Below, one piece after another: positions 38,457-51,200 of a stretch of DNA of 64,000 bases; positions within the stretch are counted from its first letter, which is position 1; each line of letters begins with the position of its first letter. Location of the stretch: positions 74,141,487-74,205,486 of the forward strand of contig NC_090942.1 of the NCBI RefSeq assembly GCF_040807025.1, given 5' to 3'. The notes under the pieces were generated by a model, which worked only from the letters and a program-made list of their open reading frames with translations, did no database searches and was not told where the DNA came from. Both the position numbers and the translations under genes were made by a program. This DNA comes from Struthio camelus. Taxonomy: Eukaryota; Chordata; Aves; Struthioniformes; Struthionidae.

Positions 38457-39239
38457 CGCATATTAGATATGTAAAGTAACATAGTAACATTACATTATCT
38501 ATGTAAAGTTATTCACTGTGAGGCAGGTCAAACACTGGGCCAGGTGCCAAGGGAGGTAGTGGAACCTCCATCTTTGGAGTTCTTCATCCAAAACTTCACT
38601 TGACAAGATCTGAGAAACTTTAAAAAAACTTCGACATTAACCCTGCTTTGAGCAGAGGGTCACAGCAGATGAGCTCCAGAAGTTCCTTTCAATCTAAATT
38701 ATGCTGTGACTCTAAGACTCTCGGCTTTTCTCTAAAATTATTTTTTTTTGGAAGATATCCCAAAGGTTGATGAAGCAAGCAGTTAAGAGCCATCTATTTT
38801 AGCTTTTTAAGCTGAGCACCAGTCTGGCTTGTTGATTTTATTTGCTGCTATCAGATTTCTGTTATATTATGTGCAACATTCCAGTTTCACTTTTGAAATA
38901 ACAATAAAGGTGCAAAGTTGGAGGTACCTTTAAACAGGAGATAGTCTGGACACCGTAGAGAAAAAAAAAGATGAATGATTATGAAAACAGCAAAATAAGA
39001 CTGAAATACAGTGTAAAATAAAAAGTTGTGTGGCCTAAGGCCAATGACAGGAATTTCTGCTCTAAAGTACAATAGAGTAGCTAAGGGTTTCCATGCTTAG
39101 CTGGAAGTGTATGAGAAGACCCTGAGTGTACCTGTTATTTACAGATAACTATGTACTGTTCTGAAAAAGATGATTTGCTGAAAATGCTATATGTAATCTT
39201 AGAATATATCAAACAAGGCTAGAGATAAGGAATAATTAA

Positions 39240-39780
39240 CATTTCAGGATGTGGCATTGGTGAGATTACACCTGGAAAATTGTATACTTTTTTAGCCATG
39301 TTCATTGGGGAAATATGAATCTAGTTGGAGCGCACTGTAGCCAAGGGCTCTGAGGATGAGCTGCAGAATCAAGAGAGCCTGTTTTTCAAGAGGTGATTAA
39401 ACATGATCCGCTTGTTTATCTAGTAAAACGGGCTAAAAGTGTGATTGCTCTCTTCATTTACGATCAAGGTCAAGTGCTAAGTATCAGTCTGAAAGGAAGA
39501 ACTTTTTAAGTTAAGGGGCCATGCCAGTGCAAAACCAGGATATAATTTAATCATGAGTTCTCATGAGCTGGAAACCAAAAGGAATTTTCTTGGCATCAGA
39601 TGAGCAATGTTTTGCAGTAGGCTTAGAAGCAGATGAGCCATGGGAGGAAGATCTAATTCTTACTCATTTCAGGGTAGAGCTTGCCCGTTTCTCAAAAGAT
39701 GGTTTTGAGATTGCAGACTGGATTTGTGATCTGGGATTCTGCCTGCATTCTTATGTTATTAATGCTTGCATTTAAATTGC
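39240..39780 (+). mobile_element. Possible ancient CR1/L3-like LINE fragment
   Basis: Phrases such as GGTGAGATTACACCTGGAAA followed by an AGTTGGAGCGCACTGTAGCC block are reminiscent of the 3' coding region of CR1-like LINEs, but divergence is high and the edges are unclear. Confidence 0.35.
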
Positions 39781-42700
39781 CCTTACTTATAACTTTGGGA
39801 TGACTACTGTCTTCTTGATGGTGGTGATGTCTTGTTTTGTGGAAGCTAAGGGGAACTGTTTGGCTGAGTGTCAGAAATAAAAGCTATGAACAGTGCCAGA
39901 TATCATTGCCTATCTCATAACAATAATGAAGGCTGAATGATTAAGATAATCCAGAGGTGAATTTAGTTAAGTAGGCTGTAATTGTTCATACCAAGTAAAA
40001 GAATAAATGTGGTGACAGTATTTAGGGTTGCATAAATTACAATAAATGGCACATTTTGGCATCATGGCCAGACATCAGACCGTAGTCATAGTTTACATGC
40101 TCTAAAATGGACTTCTGTTTTAATTAAAATTACCCTTAGCAATCACGTATAATCCACAACAAGAGCAATTCAATAAAATACCTTTCAGGAAACCGGTTCA
40201 GGTTTCCTTGAGCTAGAGATGTAAGTAGATAAAGACCTGTTCCAAAGTACGCATAACCACTCTATATTTTCATATTGGGTTTGCGTGTGCTGTTACTAAT
40301 ACTGAGTATAAATCCAATTATTATTCAAAGCATGAATGTTTCTTGCTTATCCAGGTTGTTCAATATATTCAATGCATTATATTTTCTCTTCCTACGAATC
40401 CTTGGCTGGGTGCATCTGAATGAATTTTAGCCATAGATTAAGAAAATAAAACAACATATCAAGACATGCTTAAGCTATCTGTTATAAGGAACACTTCTAA
40501 AGTTGGTTCATCCAGTTTTTAAGAGGAAAGAAGGTATGAATGATATGAAATTATAAATTTGACAAGCTCAGGAGAACAGGTGTTCCACAAAAGAGTGTGC
40601 AAATGAAGCACGCTTGCACATTTTCTACCTAATTAATTTTTGACCCCTGTAGATAAACATGTATTTGGGGACCTTTAACAGAGGGCAGAACTGGGAGGAG
40701 ACAAGATTAAAACTGCCTAAACCACAGTTTATATTTGCTTATGTTAGAAGTTAATGATTCTTCTACCAAGTACCAGCACAACCTTGCTTAAGGAGAGACT
40801 GCTCAGGCTTTTGACCACTTGAGTGGTAGTATAGCTGCTGTTGTTGTGGATACAAAATCTAGGTAGGCACTTTTAAAATATTCTTTTTGTTTGTCTTAAC
40901 CTTAAAATGTTAACATTTATGTTTGCAGTTAATGGCCATTATCAGTGCAGTACTAGTAACATCTCCTGTGACCAGCAATACCCGTAACATTCCTCTTGCA
41001 ATGATGGCATCCTACAGTTGTATGTGTCTCTCTGGACAGTAAACATCATATCTCTTGAGTAATGCAAGCAGCATTTAGGCCTGTGCAGCACTTTGTGTTA
41101 TTCATTTCTCATAATACATTAACTTAACAGGTCTTTTTATGATTCCTTAGTGTATCTAGAGATCAGTAAGTCTCTTGGATTAGCACTGCAGTTGGTACAA
41201 GTCAGGATAGTTCCATAAACACCTGGATGAAATCTGGCTCCTGAGCTGTGATATTGTACTCTGCTGGATGGCGATACAGCTTTTCAGAGTGCAACTGCAG
41301 TGAGAAACAGCCCAAGGATTTACAGTTTCCTTGCTGGATTCTGAAAATTTCGTATTTTCTTTCACACCATTCTGTAAAGTCTGTAGCAAAATATTGTCTT
41401 CGCCTTCATAAACTGATCACCTGTTGTTCATGCTGTGTTTAAATTATTGCCCATTATAATTTACATAGAAGTAGGGAGTGGGAAACCAAGCTAGAATTTG
41501 TTAAGTGTTCATTAAGGGATAGATAAATATTCTGTACCCCAAAGGTAGCGGCCTTTCTAAGGTCATATACTCAGAAGCACTGAAGAAGCCTGTGACTGTA
41601 CTGTGCAAGGTGGGCTGCTGTATTTAGCAATGGACTTACAAGATGTTGTGTGCTTCCTGTGATGTTGTGAAAGCTGTCAGCTCCCACAAGCATAAATGAT
41701 CCACACTGATTGCTAATTAAGACCCTTGATCTCCCCTCCCCCTAGGTATTTCTCTGAAGACACTATTTTGAGCACAAGAATAAACTAATACCTTTTTTCC
41801 TCTTTTTTCCCTATTTATCACAAGTATACTAGCTATTTGTTAGATATTCCCTGGGATTGATGCGAAAGTGAGCTAGAAAGAGAGCAATTGGAACAACATG
41901 GAAGAGTGTTAACTTTCATTCTCACGGTATGGCTTGGGCTTTGGGGATTTTTTCCTTATGCTTTCTATTTGGGGAAGGATTGTTTACTTTCCTAGGAAAG
42001 GAGACAAGGTGATTTTTTTGTTTAGGCTGAGTGACTACCTAAACAGGCTATTATATGCACAGCTATATGTTTGCACACTCCACTGTGTTACTTGGTAGAT
42101 CTCTTTCTTCTGCAAACACAATGACTTTAAGACATCACTGCAGCAGAATGGCTTGTACAAGCAAAGAATAATTGTCGGAAAGAAGCAGGATAAGTGAATG
42201 AACAAATGTGCTGCAGAGAACTTCATATATTTCCTTTGCTGGTACTCAGATCCTTTGTTTAATAAATATGGAAACAAATTCTAGTGGAAAAATTCTAAAA
42301 TAGCAACTTCACCAATACTTTTCAACCTTGAAATCATCAGGCTCAACAGTTAATTTAGGTTAATAACGACTGTAAACTTACCTTTTACCTTCTTCCTAAT
42401 CTCCATGTGATATGACATCTCCCCAGCCCTGATCTTTTCCTATCTCTAACAGATTTCCACGTAGGTCAGGGTCAGCACAGGACAGCAGGAGATGCTGCCA
42501 GCAGCTTCAACTATTGGTCCTTGGACGTAGCCCACTCTAACGGTTCTCCAGCAGTGGTTGCATCACCTTTTCTCTTGGCTCTCCTCTTTCCCCAGCAACA
42601 GTCCTTCCAGTAGCACATGTGCAAAGCAGCAATAGTACACGTGCTATTCACCACTGACAGGAGCTAGTCACCCTGCTCTTTCCTGAGAGTCCTTCCCCCG

Positions 42701-45062
42701 GATGACTGGAGGAGCTCATCACTGACACTGCTACAGGCTACCAACTACTAGCTGGCCTCACACTTTTCTGCGTGCCTCACGCAATTTTGGCCCCCAGAAC
42801 ATGAATTTTACATCATTTTTCTTCTTTTTTTCTTCTTTTTCATCCTTTGTTTTGCCTGACACCTTAACCTCGCTATTTGCTGCTTTCTTCTTAAACTGCT
42901 CTTTGATACTGCTCTCACCTTCAGGACTGTCCTCCCTTCTTATGCCTTCAAAGTTCCTCTCTGAAGCATTTTCTTTCATGGCCTGCTAATATCTCAACTT
43001 CTCTTGTTAGTTATGGACACTTAGCAGCCTTTCTATTTTCTCTCTTTTACTCTTATTTCTATCTTCATATTTTTCTGCCTTCACTCTTTCTTTCCTTACA
43101 TCCAGAATCTAAGTCCTGCTGTATCTTCAAACTCTCTAAAAAAGTCACTTCTATAGCCCTGCTACCAGTGATGACCTGCTATCTCAGCATCTTACTACAG
43201 TCCTTAATGTATCCTTATAAGAAAGAGAAACTAATCTTCAGATTACATGGCTGTAGCTAAATTTTGGAGGACCGGATGCTCAAAAGTATTTTTGTACTCA
43301 CTCCCCCAGTCAGACGCACAGAGAAGCTTCTCTCACAGACATTTCTGTTAGTAGATACGCAGGCTTGAGCAAATCTTTCCTTCACTGCTTGTTCGCCTCT
43401 GCCTGGGGAATCAAGGTGTACATGTGGGGAGTTATTTTTCATTTGGATTGGATTTTTGATGCAGACTTACAGTACAGCCACAGAAGCAGTGGTACTTGCT
43501 TGAGTGAAGAGTGCAGGAAGCAGATATGAGCAGTGGGAAAGGAAAGGAAAGTAGTTGTTTATGGCAGTAATAGGCTGATGAACTTAGAAACTTTTAAAGA
43601 AACTTTTAAACTGTTTAAATCTCTGCTTACTTGTTTTAAACATCATTGAGGCTTGCCCCACTTGAGTAAACAAAATTGTTCCTCACCACTGTACATTAGA
43701 GCAATGTCTGCCCTTCAACTGCTCTAAGAAGCGTTACTCTACCATAGGACCTGTAGCAGAGCAATTTGCAAATGCAGTTGGATTTTTTCCAGCATTGGAG
43801 TTCATCCAACTTTTTTCAGCTCCATTCAGCCATAGAAAACATCTCTTTGTATGCTTTTTTCCTCTCTCTATCTCTTTCTTCTTCTTTTCTCAAAGGAAGA
43901 AACTACTGTGAAAGGTGAAATAAATCAGTTCCTGTGAGCTATGATTTCTGAGCTCTGAGTTGGGTTCATTAGTTCCAATATTCCCATCTTCTCTGTCTGT
44001 CAAGATCTGCATATCTGAAGAACGGTTTGTTTCAAGTGATCCGTTTTCTCAGAGAGGCTCTGCAGTGGCTTTTGGATCTTTCTTCAGAAACCTATTCTGT
44101 TTGTAGTTGGAGTTGCGCAAACGGGCAAGTGTTTTCATTCTTTAAATAAACTTTGAAAGTAGATATGTAAACTTCCCTTACAGCTTTTCACAAAAGTAGT
44201 CTCTTTTCATATTACTGAAAAAAACAGAAAAGACAAATGTGAAGTATGTACTATTTGTTGCAACAAATTCAACTTAATCATGCAACTAATCTTTCAACAA
44301 TTAAAAAATCTGTTATTTTAAAGGAGGTGAAAGATTAGTCCTCGGTGGCTGCAGTATGTGTTCCTCACAGGGGAATTGTAGCAATTTTGCTGAACTGCTG
44401 AGCAGTAGTGGCATAGATATAGATATAGATTGCATTCTGCAGACAGAGAGGTACTAAGGATACCATGTATACCATTGCAAGAAGAAAGAACACCTAAGCT
44501 CCTTATAGGAGCTCAGGTAGCTGAAATAATTAGTTCTTTTTGTTATCAGTTGTTGTTTGTGACCAGCCAATGAAAAGGAATAAACAGGATGCAAGTAGAT
44601 GGCATGGTATCATTAAACAGATCTTACCAGACCGCTGACTGAGTCCTAAGCAGATTGGCCCAGGAATGCAAAGTTTTCCTCGGACTGCCTATTCTTCAGC
44701 ACTGATGCTATGTTCACCCCTTTAGGTTGCTTTTGGACAGAGGCTTTCTCTCGTACTCTTTGTAGAACTAGAAGTCATCTCACATCAAAAAAAAAAGAAA
44801 CAAACACACACACACAAAAATGGGGGGAGGAGGGAGAAGAACCATTTCATTAAAAAAAAAATCAAAACAAGATACTTCAAAACTGAAACAAATATACATT
44901 TTGAAACATCCAAGTCATTGAACCAAATCCTTCTCAATGAAAACATTCAGTTTCAACATCTCAGCATTTTCCCATAACTGCTATTTCATCAGAGAAATCC
45001 TCAGCCAACTTTACCTTGACGTATGTGTTCCTGTATTTATTATCATTTTCTCTTGGGCTCAG
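39781..45062. other. Intergenic DNA upstream of the second SLCO1 gene
   Basis: This should contain the promoter and any non-coding first exon of gene 2, but I cannot place either with confidence. A pyrimidine-rich patch lies at 42815-42850, an ATAGAT triplet repeat near 44416 and an A/CA-rich patch at 44785-44865. GTTAATAACGAC near 42360 resembles an HNF1 half-site only weakly. No intact provirus or other gene is visible. Confidence 0.4.
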
Positions 45063-45217
45063 GTAATTCAGTAAAGAAATCAGCCATGACAGTGGAAACT
45101 GAATCCAGCCACATTGATGACTCAAACCAGGAAGCAGAACCTGCCCAGCTTTTGGATGATGAAGCAAATAAACAACTACCACTCAGAAAGAAGACTTCCT
45201 GTTGCACAGGCCTGAAG
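45063..45217 (+). CDS. SLCO1B3: SLCO1B3-like coding exon 1 (starts with 23 nt of 5' UTR)
   Basis: Acceptor GGGCTCAG ends at 45062 and the ATG at 45086 has G at -3. Residues 1-44 form an acidic, then basic, cytoplasmic N-terminus ending [10 protein letters not shown], matching the CC motif of SLCO1C1 in position. Donor GTTTGG is weak; phase 0. The 2.3-kb intron that follows holds a 14-bp tandem duplication at 46169-46196 and nothing else recognised. Confidence 0.88.
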
Positions 45218-48200
45218 GTTTGGTGCCTTATCAATATCACGGCACATTACTGTTGTCATATGTTAAGAAATGTTCAAGATATGACATGACAGATTACTTT
45301 GTTCTTGTTCCCCCTGTCTCTTCTGAAACTGAATATACACTGGAGGTACAGGGAAGGGTTTAATCTTATCAGACGTTGTCCTAAAGAAAATAAAAATTCC
45401 TGAGCTAACATATTTACCCTCAAGTTATTCACAGTTAAGCCCCCTCTTTAGTCGAGAGGAGACCATTGCTACCATTGCAGAGAGGTAGCAATCTCCAGTG
45501 ACAGACCTCATCCATCCTAGAGTCGGTGGCTTAGACACACTGCTGTCTGGAGGTTGCTATTGCCACCCATTTTTGTAGGGCCAAAATGGGGCAACAGAAA
45601 TCCTATTCCAGGGCCTTTAGCAAATACTAAGGCCTTTACGCCAAACAGCCCACTGATTCACACCAGTACCTAAGCGTTCAGGAACACACAAGAAGAATTT
45701 AATGCATTGACAGAACAAGGCTGGTAGACTAATGAGAATTTTGCTTGCGTGTTAGAACCTTAGTATTTATCGTTTCTGGCTGAGCTGTAAATACTACAAG
45801 GGCAGGATTATTGTGAAACTGCTGTGTTTGGGTCTGTGTCTTGGCTAGTTCCTGAGCCAGCTTCATCTCAGGTTAATTCCATAGACTCAGTGGAGCTGTA
45901 ATAGGGGACATGTTTCTCCCTATAAAAAGTCTGTAAAAGGAAAGATTAATGGAAAAAAAATAGGCAATTGCAGGTTTCCTAAACATCCAAAATGGTTTGG
46001 CTGAAGTATCAGGCTAAAGCTGTCAAATTCCATGTTTGCTGACTCACTTTTGCCATCCATACACATCCGCAAAAATATAACCTGATCTCTCTGGTAGAAT
46101 CACGGGACTGGCTTTACCATCATATACACAGGCAATGCTGCAAGGCAGGGAATCTGAAACTGCATGTCTTGCCTTTATAGAATTGCCTTTATAGAATTAG
46201 AGTTTAATAGATTTAATAGACACAATACCTTTAGGGTAGTAAAAGGCTACTCCTTTTCTATTGCACCTTTCTATCAAAAGTTTTTATGGTTTACATTGGG
46301 ATTGTGGTTTCAAATCAAAAATACCCAAGTCATTTCTGTTTGTGTTTTCGTGCTTATCTGCAGTTTGCAATTTCAGCTAGAACCCCAGAGAGAGGATTGC
46401 TGGCATAAGGCAAGATAGGTGATTTTGACAGACTTTTCTGCCAAATTGAACTCAGCAAATATAACACATATCAGGATAAGGCCTGTCCTTTGGAAATTTT
46501 TCCCTTCATTCCTAGACCAAAAGAGAATAAATATAACTATTTTCAAGCATTCACTGTCAGGATTGGCCTTTTTTCTTACCACAGATAGTAATGCAAAGGT
46601 CTAAACATGTATTTAATTTTGTTTACTTACCCAATGTTATATTGTATTGTAACTTTTACCCAGTGAGCAATAAGTCTATTTGTTTTTAGTCTCTGTTGAA
46701 ATAGTTGGATAATAATTAAACAGACTTAGTTTAACTTGTTATCAAATATATCTTTGTTTGCAAAAGACACAATATGTGTTAGTGGAGGCAACTATAAAAT
46801 TACAAAGAATAGTAAGCTTTCCTTTATGAGTTATGTGGTACACAAGCAACGTAGCTATGATCCATGTATTCAAAATAGATCTAGACAGAGATGAATCCAG
46901 ATGAACAGGCCTAGAATAAGTGATACATGGCCCAGGCAGGAGAGAATTGTGGCTAAGGTTCATTTGAGGTTATATCAGTTTCAGTAAATCTCTGTTGATC
47001 AGGAATTTTACCAGTGGCACGTTTAACATTTCTGTGACATCTAGAAATCCCACCATTTCAGCTGTCCAACACTGGGCCTCAGCACTTGGACAAACATCAT
47101 CACCGGACATCGGCAAGGCAAGCAGTCCCCAGGGAGTTGTTTGCCAGATTTAAGTTCCACAGTCCATAGGACTTCTTCCTTGGAAAACCTTTGATCAGCA
47201 ACACAGGAAAGATCAGGCTTTCTGGTCATGAGGATGGCCAGAGCAACCCTGAACATAGGTAAAGCAAGCGGCTGCTCTCAGTGCAGAGCATAGGGCTAGC
47301 CCTCCCCAGCGGGAGAAACCAGAGCCAGGAGCAAAAGTCGCTGAAAGACCACTGTGACCCTTTGTAGCATTAAGGCCTGTGAAAATTCACACATCACGTT
47401 GTCACCGGAACTGGATTAAGAATGTCAACTCAATTAAAAGATATACTGTAATAATTGTTCCATACGAGTTTAAATTTATTTCATCTCTGTATAACCTACT
47501 TTCCTGTTCCTACTTCTCATTGTCCACCTTCATCTTTCCTCAGGTGTTTCTCGCTGCTTTATCATTCAGCTACTTTTGTAAAGCGTTGTCTGGTACGATT
47601 ATGAAAAGTTCCATCACTCAAATTGAAAGAAGGTTTGACCTTACGTCCTCTACAGTTGGTCTCATTGATGGAAGCTTTGAGATGGGTAATTGATATCCCA
47701 TAACAGAGAAATTTTTTCAGAGCAGTATGAGACAGCATCTGGTATTAATTTTTATTCTTTCTATTTTAGGTAATTTGCTGGTGATAGCATTTGTAAGTTA
47801 CTTTGGAGCTAAACTTCATAGGCCTAAAGTAATAGCTGTTGGATGCTTTATTATGGCTTTGGGATGTATTTTAACAGCAATGCCTCATTTCTTCATGGGA
47901 TAGTAAGTACTAATCAAGATTAATTTGGGTAACAGAACATTGGAACTGGATATTGTTTTCTGTTTTTTGAGCAAAAGCTAGTGTATATTAAGTCTTAGAT
48001 TTCCAAAGACCTATAGAATCCCACCTGGAATAAGACCCAGCTAACTCAATAGTACATCAAATGAAAGGGCAATTAATCACATGTGACAAGCACATTACTG
48101 TACATTATACCTGGCTGAAAAAATATGGTTCCTCCAAGGTAAAAACTCAACTTTTGGTAAAAATTTGAAAACCAAAATGCTTTAATTTTCAGTCAGATTT

Positions 48201-51200
48201 GTTCTGGAGTAAAGACATAAAAGGAAATTATTTCTGAAAATCATTATAAATATGTATTTTTTCTTTTTGCAGGAAAGAGATACCTATGAAAATCTTTTGA
48301 AATACAAATTTTGAAATAAAAAATGTTATTCTTTGAAAGTCTTCAGCCGTCCAACCATGCTGATGTTACTGCTTTAAAGAACTGTATAATCTTCCTGGAT
48401 GGCTTACTGTGAGAACACTTTATTAGAGAAATCAATAGTAATCTAGGAATTTGGTATCACAGGGTGTTAATAAAGATGTCAGGTTTATGTGGGCAGGAAA
48501 GTTAAAGCATCATGAATCACAGTAAAATTATTAAGATACACCTACTATAGAACCCATCTATATGATTCGCAGAATAAGTTGCAATTTGTGCTGTTCTGAA
48601 TAGGTCCTCAAAGCTTTGAGCCGGTAGCTTCGTACTGGGTGACAACCCTACCTGAGATACGACTTTACAGTAACAGGCAACCCTCATGCAGAAGCGGGGC
48701 TTCGACGCTAAATCATTGGAAAAAACAACCTACAAAGGTGCTTGTTAGAAGGAATCCAGCTCCCTGGAAGAGGCACCCAGAGCCTCTTTGTGGCCTCGGC
48801 CAGCCTAGTTGTGAAACGGATTCTGCACTCTCCCATGGCAAACAGCACTCTCTCACACAAAGAAGCCTTTCAGCTTCAGTGAGAGTCTGCAGATGAATCA
48901 GTGCTCATAGAAATGGTCCCAGGTTTTTTTCCTGTTCCAAATGCTCATGGCTGGTTAAACTGATTTTCCGTAGCTGGTTAAATCAATTTTTATGCATCTT
49001 CTCCAGATTCAGAGGTTTACTATATTTGGCTTATAAGCAATGATGTTTCTAGTCATAGCTCTGACATAGTGAAACTATATAGTGAGGTCTATTTCTGTTG
49101 CTCCATTAGATGCATTAGAATAATGATAGGTGTACTATGGTAAAAAGAAAACTAAAGAGTACATTTCATCACATGGTGGATCTTGCACTTGCATGAGGCT
49201 TGTATTTCCCACTGCTTAGGTCAAACTGTGTATCTGGCTTGTGTACACTTGTGTACACTCATGAAGTTTCTCATGAGCTAGGGACTGAATTTTTCTGAGG
49301 AAATGGTCTGCACTGTCTCCCAAGATGAACACGCTTTGTTTCAAACTGAAAATAAGACTGTGTGGTCTAGCAGAACCAGTCCAGTTCCTAGAAGCAGAAA
49401 GTACATTTTACCATATTGTTGTGCCTGAACTAATTGTACTTTGCACCTCAGGTGCATCTGCGGGAGTTAGTATCTGGGAAGATCATTGTGCTAAAACAGC
49501 TGGGCTGCTTCTAGCACCTGAGCAGCTCAGCTATCTCCCTACAGCATTGCCCAATGCCCTGTAAATACACTCAAACAGCGCCTTTTAGAGATTATCTACT
49601 GTCTGCTATCCAATGGCTCATTCTAAAGCCAATGTCAATTAACAGGCCAACAGGTACATCCTGAGGATGATTTTTCCCTTTCCCACTCCCCAAGATGAGT
49701 ATTTAAGATAAAAAGGGGGCTTGCGCTCCAGAGGTTTATCCTTCTCTCCTTGTTTGTAGGGTTAACATAGGAAGCTGGTGTGAGCCAGAGCCTGCAGTTT
49801 GACACCAAAAGTTTAATCCTACCTCACCTATTTTCAAAAGTCCCTTTGAAATTTCCGGTTTAAACTACTGAGTCTTCTAGATAGCTTCTAACTTTGATTT
49901 GCTCTTCATTTTAGTGTTTCAGTTTTCCATGTTTTAAAAGCGTACTTAAATAATGCTCTTTTTTACTCCTTTGTTAACACTTCGGACTGATATTTCAAAA
50001 AAAAATACCTTTCTCTTTAAGGAAATAGCAGTCACGTGATTGCTATATACTAATATTTCCCTAGTAAATGCTACTTCTGAATGTACTACTGTGTGTTTCC
50101 AGCTACAACTATGAGACAGCATCACGTGCGAAATCTTCAGTCAACTTAACTTCAGACGTAAATCCTTGTTTGCTACATCAAGATGCCAACAAAACTTTGT
50201 TAGAAGTCTCACAATCAGGTAAGGAAGTGTAAGTACAAATGCAGCAGCTAAGTTTTATCCTGTGTATACCTTGGTCTTAAGTTGAGTGAATCATTCTCCA
50301 GTGCAGAATGCTCATTAGATTTCTAACTTCAGGCTCTACCTGCCTGGGAGTATTACCAATACTTAAATGCACTGTGTGCATTTCATTTGGAGAGGAAACA
50401 TCCAGTAAACACAGATTACTAGGATCCAGATCCCCAGTTTCCTACGTTCACCCTTTGAGATTACAATAAAATGACCCTAATGTTAAAGGAATTGCTGAGA
50501 ATGCATGAAAAGAGAATTAACTTCCAAAGAGATTGAGGGACCCAGGGGAGAGAAAGAAAAGGGGGGAGGGGAGTCAGGAAGGGAGCTGGAAGTGCACAGA
50601 GTTAACTGGAAATGAATGGAGGTTTCTATGATTTTTACTTGCAAATATGGTGCATTCCTTTTTGCTTTGCATGCTGCGTGGGTAGAGAAAGAGTCAAGTT
50701 GTGCCCCAGTAACCATCTCTAACTTCTCAGGTTAAAGATGTAAGTTACATGCCAGATAATATAACAATATCAATCTATCATTTTTTTTACATGAGTATTT
50801 TTGGGGGGCTGATACCTGTATCTTCGGAAACCAAACTTGATGGAGGTTAAAGTAAGTGTTACTGAAAGATTATTAAAAAACGTAATGAGATTGACAAGCT
50901 TATCTTAATCTTCCATAAGGAGAATGTTGTTTAACGCCTTACATACTAAATTATGATCATTCTGTGCGCTTAATACCCTGAGATTTGTCACCATTTCCCA
51001 TTCAAATATTCTGTTTTGAAGATGTAACCCTCATTATGTGCAGGCTGTGAAAAAGAAACATCATCATACATGTGGATATATATCTTACTGGGAAACATGT
51101 TACGTGGAATTGGTGAGACACCGATAACACCACTGGGCATCTCTTATCTGGATGATTTCGCTAAGGAAGAAGATGCCCCTGTATACATAGGTAATCTCAA

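Larger units (their letters stand above)
37340..38715 (+). mobile_element. CR1 LINE remnant (reverse transcriptase C-terminus to 3' end)
   Basis: The region follows the CR1 order: a TGCCTGACTAACCTGGTTGCC block, GAAATTCCTCAGGGTTCAAT, ACATCTTCATTACAGGCTTG, a GGAGTATTGTATCTGGTGTG block, GGAGGGCCACCAAG, AGGCTGAGGGAGCTAGGTTT, and a 3' tail with AGTTCCTTTCAATCTAA and TATGCTGTGACTCT. Frameshifts and stops show it is long dead. A CA/TA microsatellite has expanded within its 3' part (about 38370-38456). Confidence 0.85.

Noticed and set aside
42355-42372. HNF1-like site upstream of the SLCO1B3-like gene
   Set aside because: Only half of the palindromic consensus is present, and the site is 2.7 kb from the first coding exon, so chance is the simpler reading.
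30000-45062. A third, decayed SLCO1 gene between the two intact ones
   Set aside because: I looked for the signature (WVGAWW), the IERRF and GIPAP motifs and the Kazal cysteines in the translated frames and found none.
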